From assembly GCA_018242765.1 (NCBI GenBank), contig JAFEBH010000010.1:62001-126000 (forward strand): DNA of 64,000 nucleotides, written 5' to 3'. This DNA is from Nitrospira sp. (GTDB taxonomy: Bacteria > Nitrospirota > Nitrospiria > Nitrospirales > Nitrospiraceae). Positions 17,647 to 26,280 of the stretch are shown here, piece after piece. The notes under the pieces are model-generated. The model saw only the letters and a program-made list of their open reading frames with translations, made no database searches and was not told where the DNA came from. Made by a program: the position numbers and the translations under genes. The stretch's first letter is position 1; every line of letters starts with the position of its first letter.

Positions 17647-17883
17647 GATAGCGGTCGGTCGTGAACACCCGCTTTGGGTCGAAAACGGACGGTCGATGAT
17701 GGCCTCGACATGATCCGATCGCCAGCGCTTCCATCCAAAAAGATTCGGCTCCGTGCCACCGAACTTTCGCTCGCGCACTGACGCACAACGGGTTACCCCT
17801 CAGCGGGTTATCGGGCACCCCCGTGACACGACTGCTTCCTGATCTCCCAGAGGCCGTCTGTCCGCCTACACAGGGCAGAACCC
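17647..17883 (+). repeat. 237-bp dispersed repeat, copy 1
   Basis: Nearly identical (about 90 percent by eye, with the last 170 bp almost perfect) to 39553-39790 in the same orientation. It ends at the same base in both copies (CAGGGCAGAACCC). A minus-strand frame runs through it in both copies, but it begins and ends outside the shared part in different ways, so coding is doubtful. It may be a decayed or non-autonomous mobile element. Confidence 0.75.
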
Positions 17884-18086
17884 CTGGCGCGATAGGTAAT
17901 CACCCTGGGTGAGTCAAGGAATTCCCGGGAACAGTGAGCGGCACCCGTTAGCGCATACCGCAGTCGGATAATCTCCTCTAGTTTCTCCCCTCCCCCCTTT
18001 GGAATTACCTCCTTCAGGTCTAGCGTGGTCCGTCCTACCTGATACGGTTGAACCAGCTGCGGCGTTTTACCGACAGGAAGATGGCG
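17884..18086. other. spacer between repeat copy 1 and the zinc-ribbon gene
   Basis: A minus-strand frame crosses it, but nothing recognisable is encoded. Confidence 0.3.
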
Positions 18087-18332
18087 ATGATCTGTCCACG
18101 CTGTCGGGGATTGATGCTGGGAGAGACGCTCGTTGATATGGAAGCGGGCTATCACGAGATGTGGAGCCGCACATGGCGATGTGTCAATTGTGGCCATCGG
18201 GCTGATCCCATGATGCAACCGCACCAGCAAGCCGGAATCGAACAGCGTGTCAGACGCCTCATGATCGCGGCAGTCCTGGAGGAATCCGTTGCGGTCTATA
18301 AGCAGGATTCCGTCGAATCGTTGGCGGCGTAA
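18087..18332 (+). CDS. small zinc-ribbon protein
   Basis: 81 residues from the ATG at 18087, with AGGA 9 nt upstream; another ATG lies 6 nt earlier. Two CxxC knuckles (CPRC near residue 3 and CVNC near residue 34, followed by GHRADP) form a zinc ribbon. The C-terminal half is helical and charged. Next gene on the same strand is a CheY-like receiver 23 bp downstream, so the two may be co-transcribed. Function unknown; such ribbons usually bind nucleic acid or a partner protein. Confidence 0.7.
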   Translation: MICPRCRGLMLGETLVDMEAGYHEMWSRTWRCVNCGHRADPMMQPHQQAGIEQRVRRLMIAAVLEESVAVYKQDSVESLAA

Positions 18333-18355
18333 GGCGCGATCATTGGAATGAACCC

Positions 18356-18718
18356 ATGAAATCAGCCACCATCCTCGTCATCGACGATGAAGAGTCGGTG
18401 CGTCAAGCATTAAAGCGGGTTCTTGAAGATGCGGGCTATCAAGTCGCTGAGGCCGGCAACGGACGGCAGGGCCTAGAACTCTTTCGGGCAACGCCCGCTG
18501 ACCTGGTCATTACCGATATTGAAATGCCTGAAATGGACGGCCTAGTATTGATCTTGGAACTGACCAGAGCCTTCCTGAATGTGAAGGTGATTGCAGTGAG
18601 CGGACTCGCCTCAAACGAGCTGCAGGCGGCGAAGCTACTCGGAGCTCGAAGCACATTTTCAAAACCGTTGGATCTCCCGGTGCTGCTCCGTGCCATAGCG
18701 TATGAGTTGAAGCATTAG
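18356..18718 (+). CDS. CheY-like single-domain response regulator
   Basis: 120 residues, a complete receiver domain and nothing else. Acidic pocket Asp10-Asp11 in VIDDEES, phospho-acceptor Asp54 in VITDIEMPEMDG, switch Ser in AVSGLAS and the conserved Lys in STFSKPLD. With no output domain it must act through protein contacts or as a phosphorelay step. No histidine kinase is adjacent. Small zinc-binding proteins lie on both sides on the same strand (23 bp and 18 bp away), suggesting an operon of three short genes. Confidence 0.9.
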   Translation: MKSATILVIDDEESVRQALKRVLEDAGYQVAEAGNGRQGLELFRATPADLVITDIEMPEMDGLVLILELTRAFLNVKVIAVSGLASNELQAAKLLGARSTFSKPLDLPVLLRAIAYELKH

Positions 18719-18736
18719 TCCTTGGAGGGGTACGTC

Positions 18737-18943
18737 ATGTTCTGTCTAAAGGGCCATGACCATTCTTCGATATCGGTGAAAGTCGCACGGCACAATCCGA
18801 CCGATCAACCCCAACCGTTCCATTGCAAGGACTGCGACCAGGTTTCACGTTCTGATCACAACGAGGACAACTGGGAAGACAAGGCCCTTTGGATGGTGAT
18901 CCTTGAAGGTCGACCGCGCTGCGAGCAGTGCTTTCCGGGATAA
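18737..18943 (+). CDS. small cysteine-rich protein
   Basis: 68 residues from the ATG at 18737 (MFCLKGHDHSS), preceded by GGAGG at 18725. Contains HCKDC (about residues 33-37) and RCEQC near the C-terminus, enough for one zinc site, and ends with FPG. It follows the receiver gene by 18 bp. No family recognised. An in-frame start at 18722 would add five residues but overlaps the binding site. Confidence 0.6.
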   Translation: MFCLKGHDHSSISVKVARHNPTDQPQPFHCKDCDQVSRSDHNEDNWEDKALWMVILEGRPRCEQCFPG

Positions 18944-18970
18944 CATCCTTGGATATATGTGCCGGGGAGC

Positions 18971-19042
18971 GTAGAACTTGACAAACTGGACCACGACGGG
19001 AGAGACGCGAAGAAGGGACTCTGGGCTGCCCTGAAGTGCGGC
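18971..19042 (+). pseudogene. staphylococcal-nuclease-like C-terminal scrap
   Basis: Reads ELDKLDHDGRDAKKGLWA, like the 'LE-dAR-AKKGLWA' helix near the end of thermonuclease-domain proteins, then loses similarity. No start or catalytic part is attached. Very short, so the call is tentative. Confidence 0.35.
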
Positions 19043-19174
19043 GGCCAGAATGCGAGGGGTGGCACGGGGGGGCATATGAATGGCCTTCTATCGGATCCCC
19101 TCAGAACCTTTGCTCCCAAATTAGTTGACGCTCTTGTGTCCTCCACAGTTTCCGACATAGACTGTGCCCACCCT

Positions 19175-19501
19175 ATGAATCGACGAGCGCCGGTTTTTAA
19201 CGTGACCCTGCACTGCCTGCTCTCCCTGTGGCTATTCTTTGGCTGCTTGGAACTGGTTGAGCAGCTGCAACTTGTTCCTGAAACTGGCGTCGAAGATCAG
19301 ACCGGCCAAGACCAAGATGAAGACGCACTCTCAGCGCTCGCATCTGGGCTTAGGTCGGACGTGCCTCTTCTGCTAGCAGGCGACACAAATCCAGAACCGA
19401 CCATCTCTATCTCGCTCATCAGAGTCAATCAGTCTACGCATCAGAACCCTCCTCCCCCCTCATTACCTCTCTATCAGCAGTTCTCCGTTTATCGGATCTG
19501 A
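19175..19501 (+). CDS. small exported or membrane-anchored protein
   Basis: 108 residues from the ATG at 19175. An N-terminal hydrophobic stretch (VTLHCLLSLWLFFGCLEL) is followed by an acidic segment (VPETGVEDQTGQDQDEDALS) and a Pro/Ser-rich tail. The amino-acid make-up fits a real protein and the frame is open, but the ribosome binding site is poor and no family is recognised. The reading frame continues upstream into nuclease-like debris, which argues for the inner ATG. Confidence 0.45.
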   Translation: MNRRAPVFNVTLHCLLSLWLFFGCLELVEQLQLVPETGVEDQTGQDQDEDALSALASGLRSDVPLLLAGDTNPEPTISISLIRVNQSTHQNPPPPSLPLYQQFSVYRI

Positions 19502-19600
19502 TTGGCCTCCACTGAGTTGCTGAATCATCTGGGGCGGTGACCTCCATTAGGTCATGGCCCACGAATGATTGGTTTGGCCGTTGTTCTATGGGAGGCCACC

Positions 19601-20470
19601 GTGAAGCAGTCTATGTTTGGTTGTGCCCTACTACGTCCCTTCGCCGTTTGCATGATCAGTCTAGCGCTGGCAGGCTGTGTCGCATTCGATCCCGCTCCTC
19701 AATCGAAACTTGAGAACTTCAACGAGCGCCCCACCGTGGCGATTCTGCCATTTGCATTTGATATTGAGATCACGAGGCTCTCCACTGTGAAATCCGTGGA
19801 AGAAACATTGTCAGATGACGACGAAGCGAGCCAACTGGCGGAAACCCTGATGGAGATCCGGTCGAATGCCCGTTGGATGCTGTTGAGCCGCCTCGCTGTG
19901 GGAAACGGATTCCGATTTGTCTCCCGTGAGGAGACGGACGCGTTGGTCGAAGAATTACAGATAGCCCCCAACACTCTTCCTACAGCGGAGCAGTGCGCCG
20001 AATTCCGCAGGCGATTGGGCGCGGATCTCCTGATCGCCACGAATATCTTGGATTATGGGAAAGTGCGCTGGCAGTGGGCGGCCATGCTCGCGTTCGCGGA
20101 TCTCGCGGCGGAAACCATTATCATTGGACTCGCATCTGGCGGGAATCCGGCCTTGATTCTCGGGAATGTGGGTATCGAAGTGCTGGCCAACTCGGCGATC
20201 TTTTTTGGTGGCGGATATCTATTCGGGGTTGCGTTCCGTCCCGTGCGTGTCGAGGCGAGGGTGCTGGAAACCACGCACGGCTATCCTATTTGGCAATCAA
20301 TGGAAGAGTCGGTCTATGCGTACGGAGCATTGAAGTTGTTGCCTGAGGAGGTTCGTGGCAGGAAAGAAGCGCAATTAACGCTTAATTTGGCCGAGATTAT
20401 GGAATCGCTGGGTGACAGTCTGACCAATCAAGGTTTTGAAGCAGGTCACTTCCGCCTTGGTCATTGGTAG
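19601..20470 (+). CDS. lipoprotein of unknown function
   Basis: 289 residues from a GTG at 19601, preceded by GGGAGG. The signal peptide ends with the lipobox LALAGC, so the mature protein is a lipoprotein. After RPTVAILPFAFDIEITRLST comes a long domain containing WMLLSRLAVGNGFRFVSREE and FRRRLGADLLIATNILDYGK, the pattern of envelope proteins that begin 'VAVLPF...' and carry a Rossmann-like fold. A glycine-rich hydrophobic stretch (about residues 170-215) may be a loop or a membrane segment. Function not known. Confidence 0.7.
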   Translation: MKQSMFGCALLRPFAVCMISLALAGCVAFDPAPQSKLENFNERPTVAILPFAFDIEITRLSTVKSVEETLSDDDEASQLAETLMEIRSNARWMLLSRLAVGNGFRFVSREETDALVEELQIAPNTLPTAEQCAEFRRRLGADLLIATNILDYGKVRWQWAAMLAFADLAAETIIIGLASGGNPALILGNVGIEVLANSAIFFGGGYLFGVAFRPVRVEARVLETTHGYPIWQSMEESVYAYGALKLLPEEVRGRKEAQLTLNLAEIMESLGDSLTNQGFEAGHFRLGHW

Positions 20471-20525
20471 AGAAGTCTCGCGTCAGGCCTACGGCAAGGA
20501 CAAATAGGGACGCACCGTGAGCGAG

Positions 20526-20640
20526 GTGAATCTTCCAGATGGAACGAACGTCAATCACGAACTGGTTCCAGAGGGCTGGTGCTGACGGTATCGGGAATAT
20601 GCGTCGAGGGACGAAAATGAGGCATTCTACGCACGCCCAA
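20526..20640 (+). pseudogene. staphylococcal-nuclease-like fragment
   Basis: Reads VNLPDGTNVNHELVPEGWC, TGA, then RYREYASRDENEAFYA, matching the 'V-LPDG-N-NHELV--GW-WWYRKYAP' block of thermonuclease-domain proteins with a stop in the Trp position. The rest of the domain is missing. Located between the lipoprotein and the PilZ gene. Confidence 0.55.
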
Positions 20641-20757
20641 TTCCAAACCTATTCAGCAATGGGAAGGGATACGCTGCATAGGACAGCAACGCATTGCACA
20701 GATTGATGGCCGCGCTATTCGCTTAAAACATCTCGAATGACTGAACGGTGGAGGACT

Positions 20758-21324
20758 ATGGGAAAGACAGCCGAGTACAAGGGATACACGATTGAATCTG
20801 CTCCTCGTCCTGAGACGAACTGGCAGAAGTGGCGGCTTCACATCTTCATTTCGGTCCAGCATCCACGAGGCATTCAGACCCGTGAATTTAACTCCGACGT
20901 TTTATACGCCACAGAACAAGAGGCTGATGTCCACGGGATTACCTTCGGGCAGCGGGTCATTGACGGAAAAGTCGGCGGCTTGACCGTCTGGGATATGAAA
21001 ACGCAAGACCGTCGGGTGACTCCACGATTCAAAGTCCAGTTTCGCACCACATTCTCCGCCTCTCCGAAATTAGACGCAACGGGGACGATCCTCGATCTTT
21101 CGGCGGGTGGTTGTCGGGTGGAAAGCTCTGCGCATCTGACACCAGGCATGGCGCTCGAACTCCGTATCTTTGTGCCGGACTTGGAATGGCCGCTGATGGT
21201 CGAGGCGGCAACTGTGCAATGGGTCAGTGGTCAGACGTTTGGGCTGGCGTTCTTTCGGATTTCGGAATCCGAGCGGCAACGATTGGAGCAAGTCATCGCG
21301 TCCCTGATGATCTTTCCTGCCTGA
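20758..21324 (+). CDS. PilZ-domain protein
   Basis: 188 residues from the ATG at 20758, preceded by GGAGG. Residues about 85-185 form a PilZ domain: RRVTPRFKVQFR supplies the Arg-rich switch and DLSAGGCRVES the D/N-x-S-x-x-G motif; both are needed for cyclic di-GMP binding and both are intact. The N-terminal 80 residues (YTIESAPRPETNWQKWRLHI) form a small separate domain seen in other short regulators. It would act as a c-di-GMP receptor. The REC-HD-GYP protein at 56 kb could supply the matching phosphodiesterase, but the two genes are far apart. Confidence 0.88.
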   Translation: MGKTAEYKGYTIESAPRPETNWQKWRLHIFISVQHPRGIQTREFNSDVLYATEQEADVHGITFGQRVIDGKVGGLTVWDMKTQDRRVTPRFKVQFRTTFSASPKLDATGTILDLSAGGCRVESSAHLTPGMALELRIFVPDLEWPLMVEAATVQWVSGQTFGLAFFRISESERQRLEQVIASLMIFPA

Positions 21325-21475
21325 CCTCCACTAAAGAAAGCCGACTCGATAACTCGAAGCCTGTGCCGCGCCGTGGGAGTGGCGAAACAATAGCATCCTC
21401 AAGCCACTCCGCTGATCGGCGTTCGTCCGCCCGTGTGGCTTCCCTCTCAACCGTCAATTCATGCACGATGTGCCT

Positions 21476-24400
21476 TTAGCGAAGGTCGTCCCGCTCGGAG
21501 AGCGATGAAGTCATAGCGCGGCACTTCCATACAAAAAACAGAACTGGAATGATGGTCAACGTCAGAATCGTTGAACTCACCATCCCCCCGACCATCGGCG
21601 CAGCTATTCGTTTCATCACGTCGGCACCGGTGCCGGTTGTCCACATGATTGGGAGCAATCCACCCATGATGGCCGCAACGGTCATCATCTTTGGCCGCAC
21701 CCGCTGGACTGCGCCCTCCATGATGGCTTCGCGTAGGTCGTGAATCGTCGTCATGCGGCCTTCGCGTACTCGCCGCTCATACGCTTCGTCGAGATAGACG
21801 AGCATCACGACGCCCGTCTCCGCTGCCACGCCGGCCAGCGCGATGAGTCCCACCCAGACGGCCACGCTCAAATGGTAGCCCAGATAGTCGAGATACCAGA
21901 TGGCCCCGATTGCAGCGAAGGGGACGGACAGCAGCACAATCAGCGATTTGGCGAGCGATCGGAAATTGAGATACAGGAGCAAGAGGATCAAGGCCAGGGT
22001 CACCGGAACGACGAGCCTCAGTCGTTCTTCGGCTCGTACCAAATGCTCGTATTGCCCGGTCCAAATCAGTCGGTAGCCGGGGGGCAGTATGACTCGACTG
22101 TGGACTGCTTGCTGCGCGTCTTGGACATAGCCGCGCAGATCGCGGTCAGTCACCGCGACCGATACCAAACCAGCCAAGGCGCCTGCCTCATCCGCGATTG
22201 ATGCCGGTCCCTGTACGATTACGATCTCTGCAATTTGTCTGAGTGGGATCTGCGCGCCGCTGGGCGTCGGAATCAGCACCCGTTTCAGCCGTTCCGGATC
22301 ATCGCGCAGCTCGCGTTTGTAACGGACATTGACTGGATACCGCTCCCGTCCCTCAACGGTTGTCGTCACAGTGTCTCCTCCAATGGCCGAGGTGATCACC
22401 GCTTGCACGTCTCCCACTGTCAGGCCATACCGGGCTGCTTCGCGTCGGTTCACGTTCAGATCCAGGTAGTATCCTTCGTTGAGCCGTTCCGCAAACGCAC
22501 TCTTGGTCCCTGGGACGCTCGCCAGGACCTGCTCGATGTCTATTCCGATTTTCTCAATCATCTTCAGATCTGGCCCCAGAACCTTAATTCCGACGGGACT
22601 CCGGACACCGGTTGTGATCATTTCGGTACGGGTTTGGATCGGCATCCACCAGATGTTCGGAAAGCCGGGAATGCGCAATTTTGCATCCATCTCATCGAGC
22701 AAACGGTCCCAAGTCATCCCGGTGCGCCACTGCGCTTCTGGTTTTAGACTGATCGTGATTTCGCCCATTCCCACGAAGGCCGGATCGGTGGCAGTCGGGG
22801 CTTTCCCCATCTTGCCGAACACTCGTTCCACTTCGGGAAAAGTCGTGAGTAATTGGTCCTGAACCTGCAACACCTTCGCTGCTTCTGGGATTGACAAGCC
22901 GGGCACGGTGGTTGGCATATAGAGGATCGTCCCCTCATTTAACGGCGGCATAAATTCTGCGCCGAGTCGCTCAAAAATCGGAACCGTGATTCCGACCGCC
23001 ACCATCGCGAGCGCAAGCGTCAGCCATCGCACGCGGAGAGCACCCAAAAGAATAGGCCGATACAGCGCGATCAGCACCCGGTTTAATGGATTGTTGGTTT
23101 CCACTCGGATGCGCCCTCGGATCAGAAGCACCATCAGCACAGGAGCCAATGTCACCGAAAGCGCGGTGGCGAAGAGCATCGCAAACGTCTTGGTATAGGC
23201 CAATGGCGTAAACAGTCGTCCTTCCTGGGCTTCCAGCGCGAAAATGGGCAGGAACGATACGCCGATGACTAACAGCGAGAAAAACAGGGGACGGCCGACT
23301 TCTTTGGCCGCTGAGATGATGGTTTCAATCCTGTCCGAATGGGGACTCTGTTCCAACCGTTTATGCGCGTTCTCTACCATCACAATAGCGGCATCGACCA
23401 TCGCGCCGATGGCGATGGCGATTCCCCCGAGCGACATGATGTTGGACGTGATCTTCAAGTAGGCCATCGGAATAAAGGCAAGCAGCACCGCCACTGGTAG
23501 AATAAAAATGGCCACCAACGCGCTGCGGAAATGGAATAGAAACAACACGGCGACGAGACTGACGATGACGCTCTCTTCGAGTAGCTTTTCACGAAGAACG
23601 GCGATCGCCTGATGAATAAGGTTAGACCGATCATACGTGGGAATGATGCGTACACCGTTGGGCAGTGCGGGCGTGATCTCTTGCAGTCGAGTTTTTATCC
23701 GCTCGATCACGGCGAGCGCGTTTTCTCCGGCCCGCATGATCACGATGCCGCCAACCGTCTGGCCCTTACCGTCTAACTCGGCAATCCCTCGACGCTGGTC
23801 CGGCCCGACTTGGACGTGCGCAAGGTCCCGAATCAAGATGGGTGTGCCGCGTCCATCTGTGCCGACGGGAATTAACTCAATATCTTCAACCGAGCGCAGG
23901 TACCCTCGTCCTCGAATCACATATTCCGTACCGGCCATTTCCAATACCCGGCCGCTCACCTCCGCATTGCTGTTTCGGACTGCCTCGATGATCGTCTTGA
24001 TTGGCAATCGATAGGCGGCCAATGTGTTTGGATCCACCTCGATTTGATACTGTTTGATAAATCCGCCGATCGCTGACACTTCGGCGACTCCAGGCACGCT
24101 TTCTAACTGGTAGCGGAGGTACCAGTCCTGAAGGCTGCGAAGCTGCGCGAGATCGTGAGTTCCGGACTCGTCCACCAACGCGTACTGATAGACCCACCCG
24201 ACACCGGTGGCATCGGGGCCCAATGTCGGCGTGACGCCTGCCGGTAGCTTGCCGGTGAGTTTCTGTAGATATTCCAGCACGCGACTCCTCGCCCAATACA
24301 AGTCTGTCCGGTCCTCGAAAATCACATAGACATACGACACCCCGTATTCGGAAACGCCTCGGACCCGTTTGACTCTTGGTCCCGCGAGCAGAGATGTCAC

Positions 24401-24607
24401 GATCGGGTAGGTGATCTGGTCTTCAATCAATGTGGGGCTGCGTCCCTGCCACTCGCTGTAGATGATGACCTGGACATCGGATAGGTCCGGAATCGCATCT
24501 AGCGGAACCTGAAATACGGCCCACGCTCCCCAACCGGACAATATCAATACACAGAGGATGATTAGGACGGGATTGCGGGCGCTTCCTGCTATGAGTCTTG
24601 CGATCAT
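21476..24607 (-). CDS. cusA: heavy-metal RND efflux pump, CusA type
   Basis: 1043 residues, full length for the HME-RND family. The intramembrane motif reads GGIAIAIGAMVDAAIVMVEN followed by AHKRLE, nearly the E. coli CusA text (monovalent Cu/Ag group) rather than the CzcA DFG form. The N-terminus starts with MIARLIAGSARNPVLIILCV, TM1, and the periplasmic part has the usual APxVKxVRGVSEYGVSYVYV block. It is the last gene of a minus-strand operon, 6 bp after the adaptor gene. It should export cytosolic or periplasmic monovalent metal through the adaptor and the TolC protein. Metal choice is inferred from the motif and from the Met-rich adaptor. Confidence 0.92.
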   Translation of the reverse strand: MIARLIAGSARNPVLIILCVLILSGWGAWAVFQVPLDAIPDLSDVQVIIYSEWQGRSPTLIEDQITYPIVTSLLAGPRVKRVRGVSEYGVSYVYVIFEDRTDLYWARSRVLEYLQKLTGKLPAGVTPTLGPDATGVGWVYQYALVDESGTHDLAQLRSLQDWYLRYQLESVPGVAEVSAIGGFIKQYQIEVDPNTLAAYRLPIKTIIEAVRNSNAEVSGRVLEMAGTEYVIRGRGYLRSVEDIELIPVGTDGRGTPILIRDLAHVQVGPDQRRGIAELDGKGQTVGGIVIMRAGENALAVIERIKTRLQEITPALPNGVRIIPTYDRSNLIHQAIAVLREKLLEESVIVSLVAVLFLFHFRSALVAIFILPVAVLLAFIPMAYLKITSNIMSLGGIAIAIGAMVDAAIVMVENAHKRLEQSPHSDRIETIISAAKEVGRPLFFSLLVIGVSFLPIFALEAQEGRLFTPLAYTKTFAMLFATALSVTLAPVLMVLLIRGRIRVETNNPLNRVLIALYRPILLGALRVRWLTLALAMVAVGITVPIFERLGAEFMPPLNEGTILYMPTTVPGLSIPEAAKVLQVQDQLLTTFPEVERVFGKMGKAPTATDPAFVGMGEITISLKPEAQWRTGMTWDRLLDEMDAKLRIPGFPNIWWMPIQTRTEMITTGVRSPVGIKVLGPDLKMIEKIGIDIEQVLASVPGTKSAFAERLNEGYYLDLNVNRREAARYGLTVGDVQAVITSAIGGDTVTTTVEGRERYPVNVRYKRELRDDPERLKRVLIPTPSGAQIPLRQIAEIVIVQGPASIADEAGALAGLVSVAVTDRDLRGYVQDAQQAVHSRVILPPGYRLIWTGQYEHLVRAEERLRLVVPVTLALILLLLYLNFRSLAKSLIVLLSVPFAAIGAIWYLDYLGYHLSVAVWVGLIALAGVAAETGVVMLVYLDEAYERRVREGRMTTIHDLREAIMEGAVQRVRPKMMTVAAIMGGLLPIMWTTGTGADVMKRIAAPMVGGMVSSTILTLTIIPVLFFVWKCRAMTSSLSERDDLR

Positions 24608-24613
24608 GTTGGG

Positions 24614-26257
24614 TTACATGCCTCCGCCGACAACCGAGAACTGAAACTTTTCGGCCATGGGTGGTCTTCCGGGTACCGTGATGTTGACCGTCACGATCCA
24701 GGTGCCACCCATGCCGAACATCACCGTCCCTTCATAGAGTCCATCCTTGGTGTGTCGAGCCGCTGCCTTGGAATCAGCCATCCCTGGCATTGGCATGGTA
24801 TAAACCAACACTATTTGTGCATTGGTTACCGGCTTACCAGCCTGATCTTTCACTGTGAGCCGGAGCAGCACGTTCCCGGCCTTGGGCTTGTCCGGCACTG
24901 TCGTCACCGTTACCGAAAGGTCGCCCAATTGACGATTCTCTGCTACCGTCATCCCATTCTTGTTTCCCATCTCCATGCCCGGCATGTCTTCCATCTTTCC
25001 CTCATGTGCGCCGCGCATCTGCCAATCGGCCATGCCGATCTGGCCCATCATGGCCTGCATGCTCGACGCGGAGACTAACTTGCTTTCGGCGTCCAACAGG
25101 AAATTGGCTGATGTGACGACGCGATCGCCTTCTTTGAGCCCTTCTAGAACTTCGACATCATCCTGGCTCCGACGCCCCAGTGTCACTGATGCCTGCTCAT
25201 ATCGGCCCTGGCCCCGATCCAAAAAGACAAGTTGGCGAAGTCCGGTCTCCAGCACCGCTTCCTTCGGTACAACCAAGGTATGAGCTGCATCGGTCTGCAG
25301 GGTCACATTCCCATACATGCCCGGCTTCAGCTTCAACCGCGGATTCGGTAATTCCACCCGCACACGCACCGTACGAGTTTCGGTATTCAACGAGGGGTAC
25401 ACATACGACACGGTGCCTCGAAAGGTTTCCCCCGGATAGGCGAGAAACGTGGCTGAGGCCGGCTGGTTGAGCCGTACCGCCGCGACTTCAGATTCATAGA
25501 TGTCGGCAGAGATCCAGATGGTGGAAAGATCCGCCACTTCATACAACATTGTGCCTGGTTCCACATATTTTCCTGGCACGGCGTCACGCTTCAGGACGAT
25601 CCCAGAAGACGGGGCATACACCGTGAGCACCGGCTCCGCAGCGCCTCTCTGCTCCAACACAGTGATTTGCCGATCGGTCACGTCCCACAGATGCAGGCGC
25701 TCCCGCGAACTGGCTACGAGGGACTCTGCATTGGCTTTCACTTCAGCCAGAGGACTGCTGGCGAGTTGGGCCAGCATTTTTAGGGCGAGGAGATACTCGT
25801 CCTGTGTGGCTAGGATGTCCGGCGAGTACAGAGTCAAGAGGGGTTCACCTTTGTGTACCGGACGACCGATTGAATCGACAAAGACTTCTCGCACCCAGCC
25901 TGAGGTTTTCACAGTAACCTGGGTGAGCCCGCGTTCGTCATAGCCGACCGTTCCGACGGCGCGGACCTCCTGTTCCAAGGACGTGTAACTGACTGGGGCG
26001 GTCCGGACTCCGATTAACTGTCTCGTCATTACTGGAATGGCCACCACTCCAGACGAAGGGGGCATGCCCGGCATGCCGTCCATGTCTTGTTGAACGTTCT
26101 TGCCCATGCTGTTCATATTCATCTCGTTCATTGTTGAACCCTTCATCTCATGGCTCTCCCGCTTCTGGGTGATGAAGAAACCGACGGCAATTCCCAAGAT
26201 CACCCCGATCGCTACGATCCCCACCACGAAAACGTTCTTATATGCTTGCTGGCTCAT
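24614..26257 (-). CDS. cusB: CusB-like membrane-fusion adaptor with C-terminal FixH-like domain
   Basis: 547 residues. One N-terminal membrane anchor (VFVVGIVAIGVILGIAVGFF), then a methionine-rich linker (MKGSTMNEMNMNSMGK, MDGMPGMPP), a lipoyl/barrel-sandwich and beta-barrel body (TSGWVREVFVDSIGRPVHKG, YAPSSGIVLKRDAVPGKYVE), and from about residue 423 a second Met-rich linker (MEDMPGMEMGNKNGM) leading to a FixH/YtkA-like domain (LLRLTVKDQAGKPVTNAQIV, MFGMGGTWIVTVNITVPG). The extra domain is absent from the second adaptor in this window. Met-rich linkers fit Cu(I)/Ag(I) handover to the pump. Sits between TolC (23 bp) and the pump (6 bp). Confidence 0.9.
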   Translation of the reverse strand: MSQQAYKNVFVVGIVAIGVILGIAVGFFITQKRESHEMKGSTMNEMNMNSMGKNVQQDMDGMPGMPPSSGVVAIPVMTRQLIGVRTAPVSYTSLEQEVRAVGTVGYDERGLTQVTVKTSGWVREVFVDSIGRPVHKGEPLLTLYSPDILATQDEYLLALKMLAQLASSPLAEVKANAESLVASSRERLHLWDVTDRQITVLEQRGAAEPVLTVYAPSSGIVLKRDAVPGKYVEPGTMLYEVADLSTIWISADIYESEVAAVRLNQPASATFLAYPGETFRGTVSYVYPSLNTETRTVRVRVELPNPRLKLKPGMYGNVTLQTDAAHTLVVPKEAVLETGLRQLVFLDRGQGRYEQASVTLGRRSQDDVEVLEGLKEGDRVVTSANFLLDAESKLVSASSMQAMMGQIGMADWQMRGAHEGKMEDMPGMEMGNKNGMTVAENRQLGDLSVTVTTVPDKPKAGNVLLRLTVKDQAGKPVTNAQIVLVYTMPMPGMADSKAAARHTKDGLYEGTVMFGMGGTWIVTVNITVPGRPPMAEKFQFSVVGGGM

Positions 26258-26280
26258 GTGCTCCTCCGTTGACGGCTGCG

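Noticed and set aside
17808..18230. Minus-strand frame of 140 codons over the dispersed repeat
   Set aside because: The frame is not kept in the second copy and has no family or binding site.
21740..22201. Plus-strand frame opposite the first RND pump
   Set aside because: Shadow of the pump gene, as are the other long frames opposite the pumps, the ATPase and the CHAT gene.
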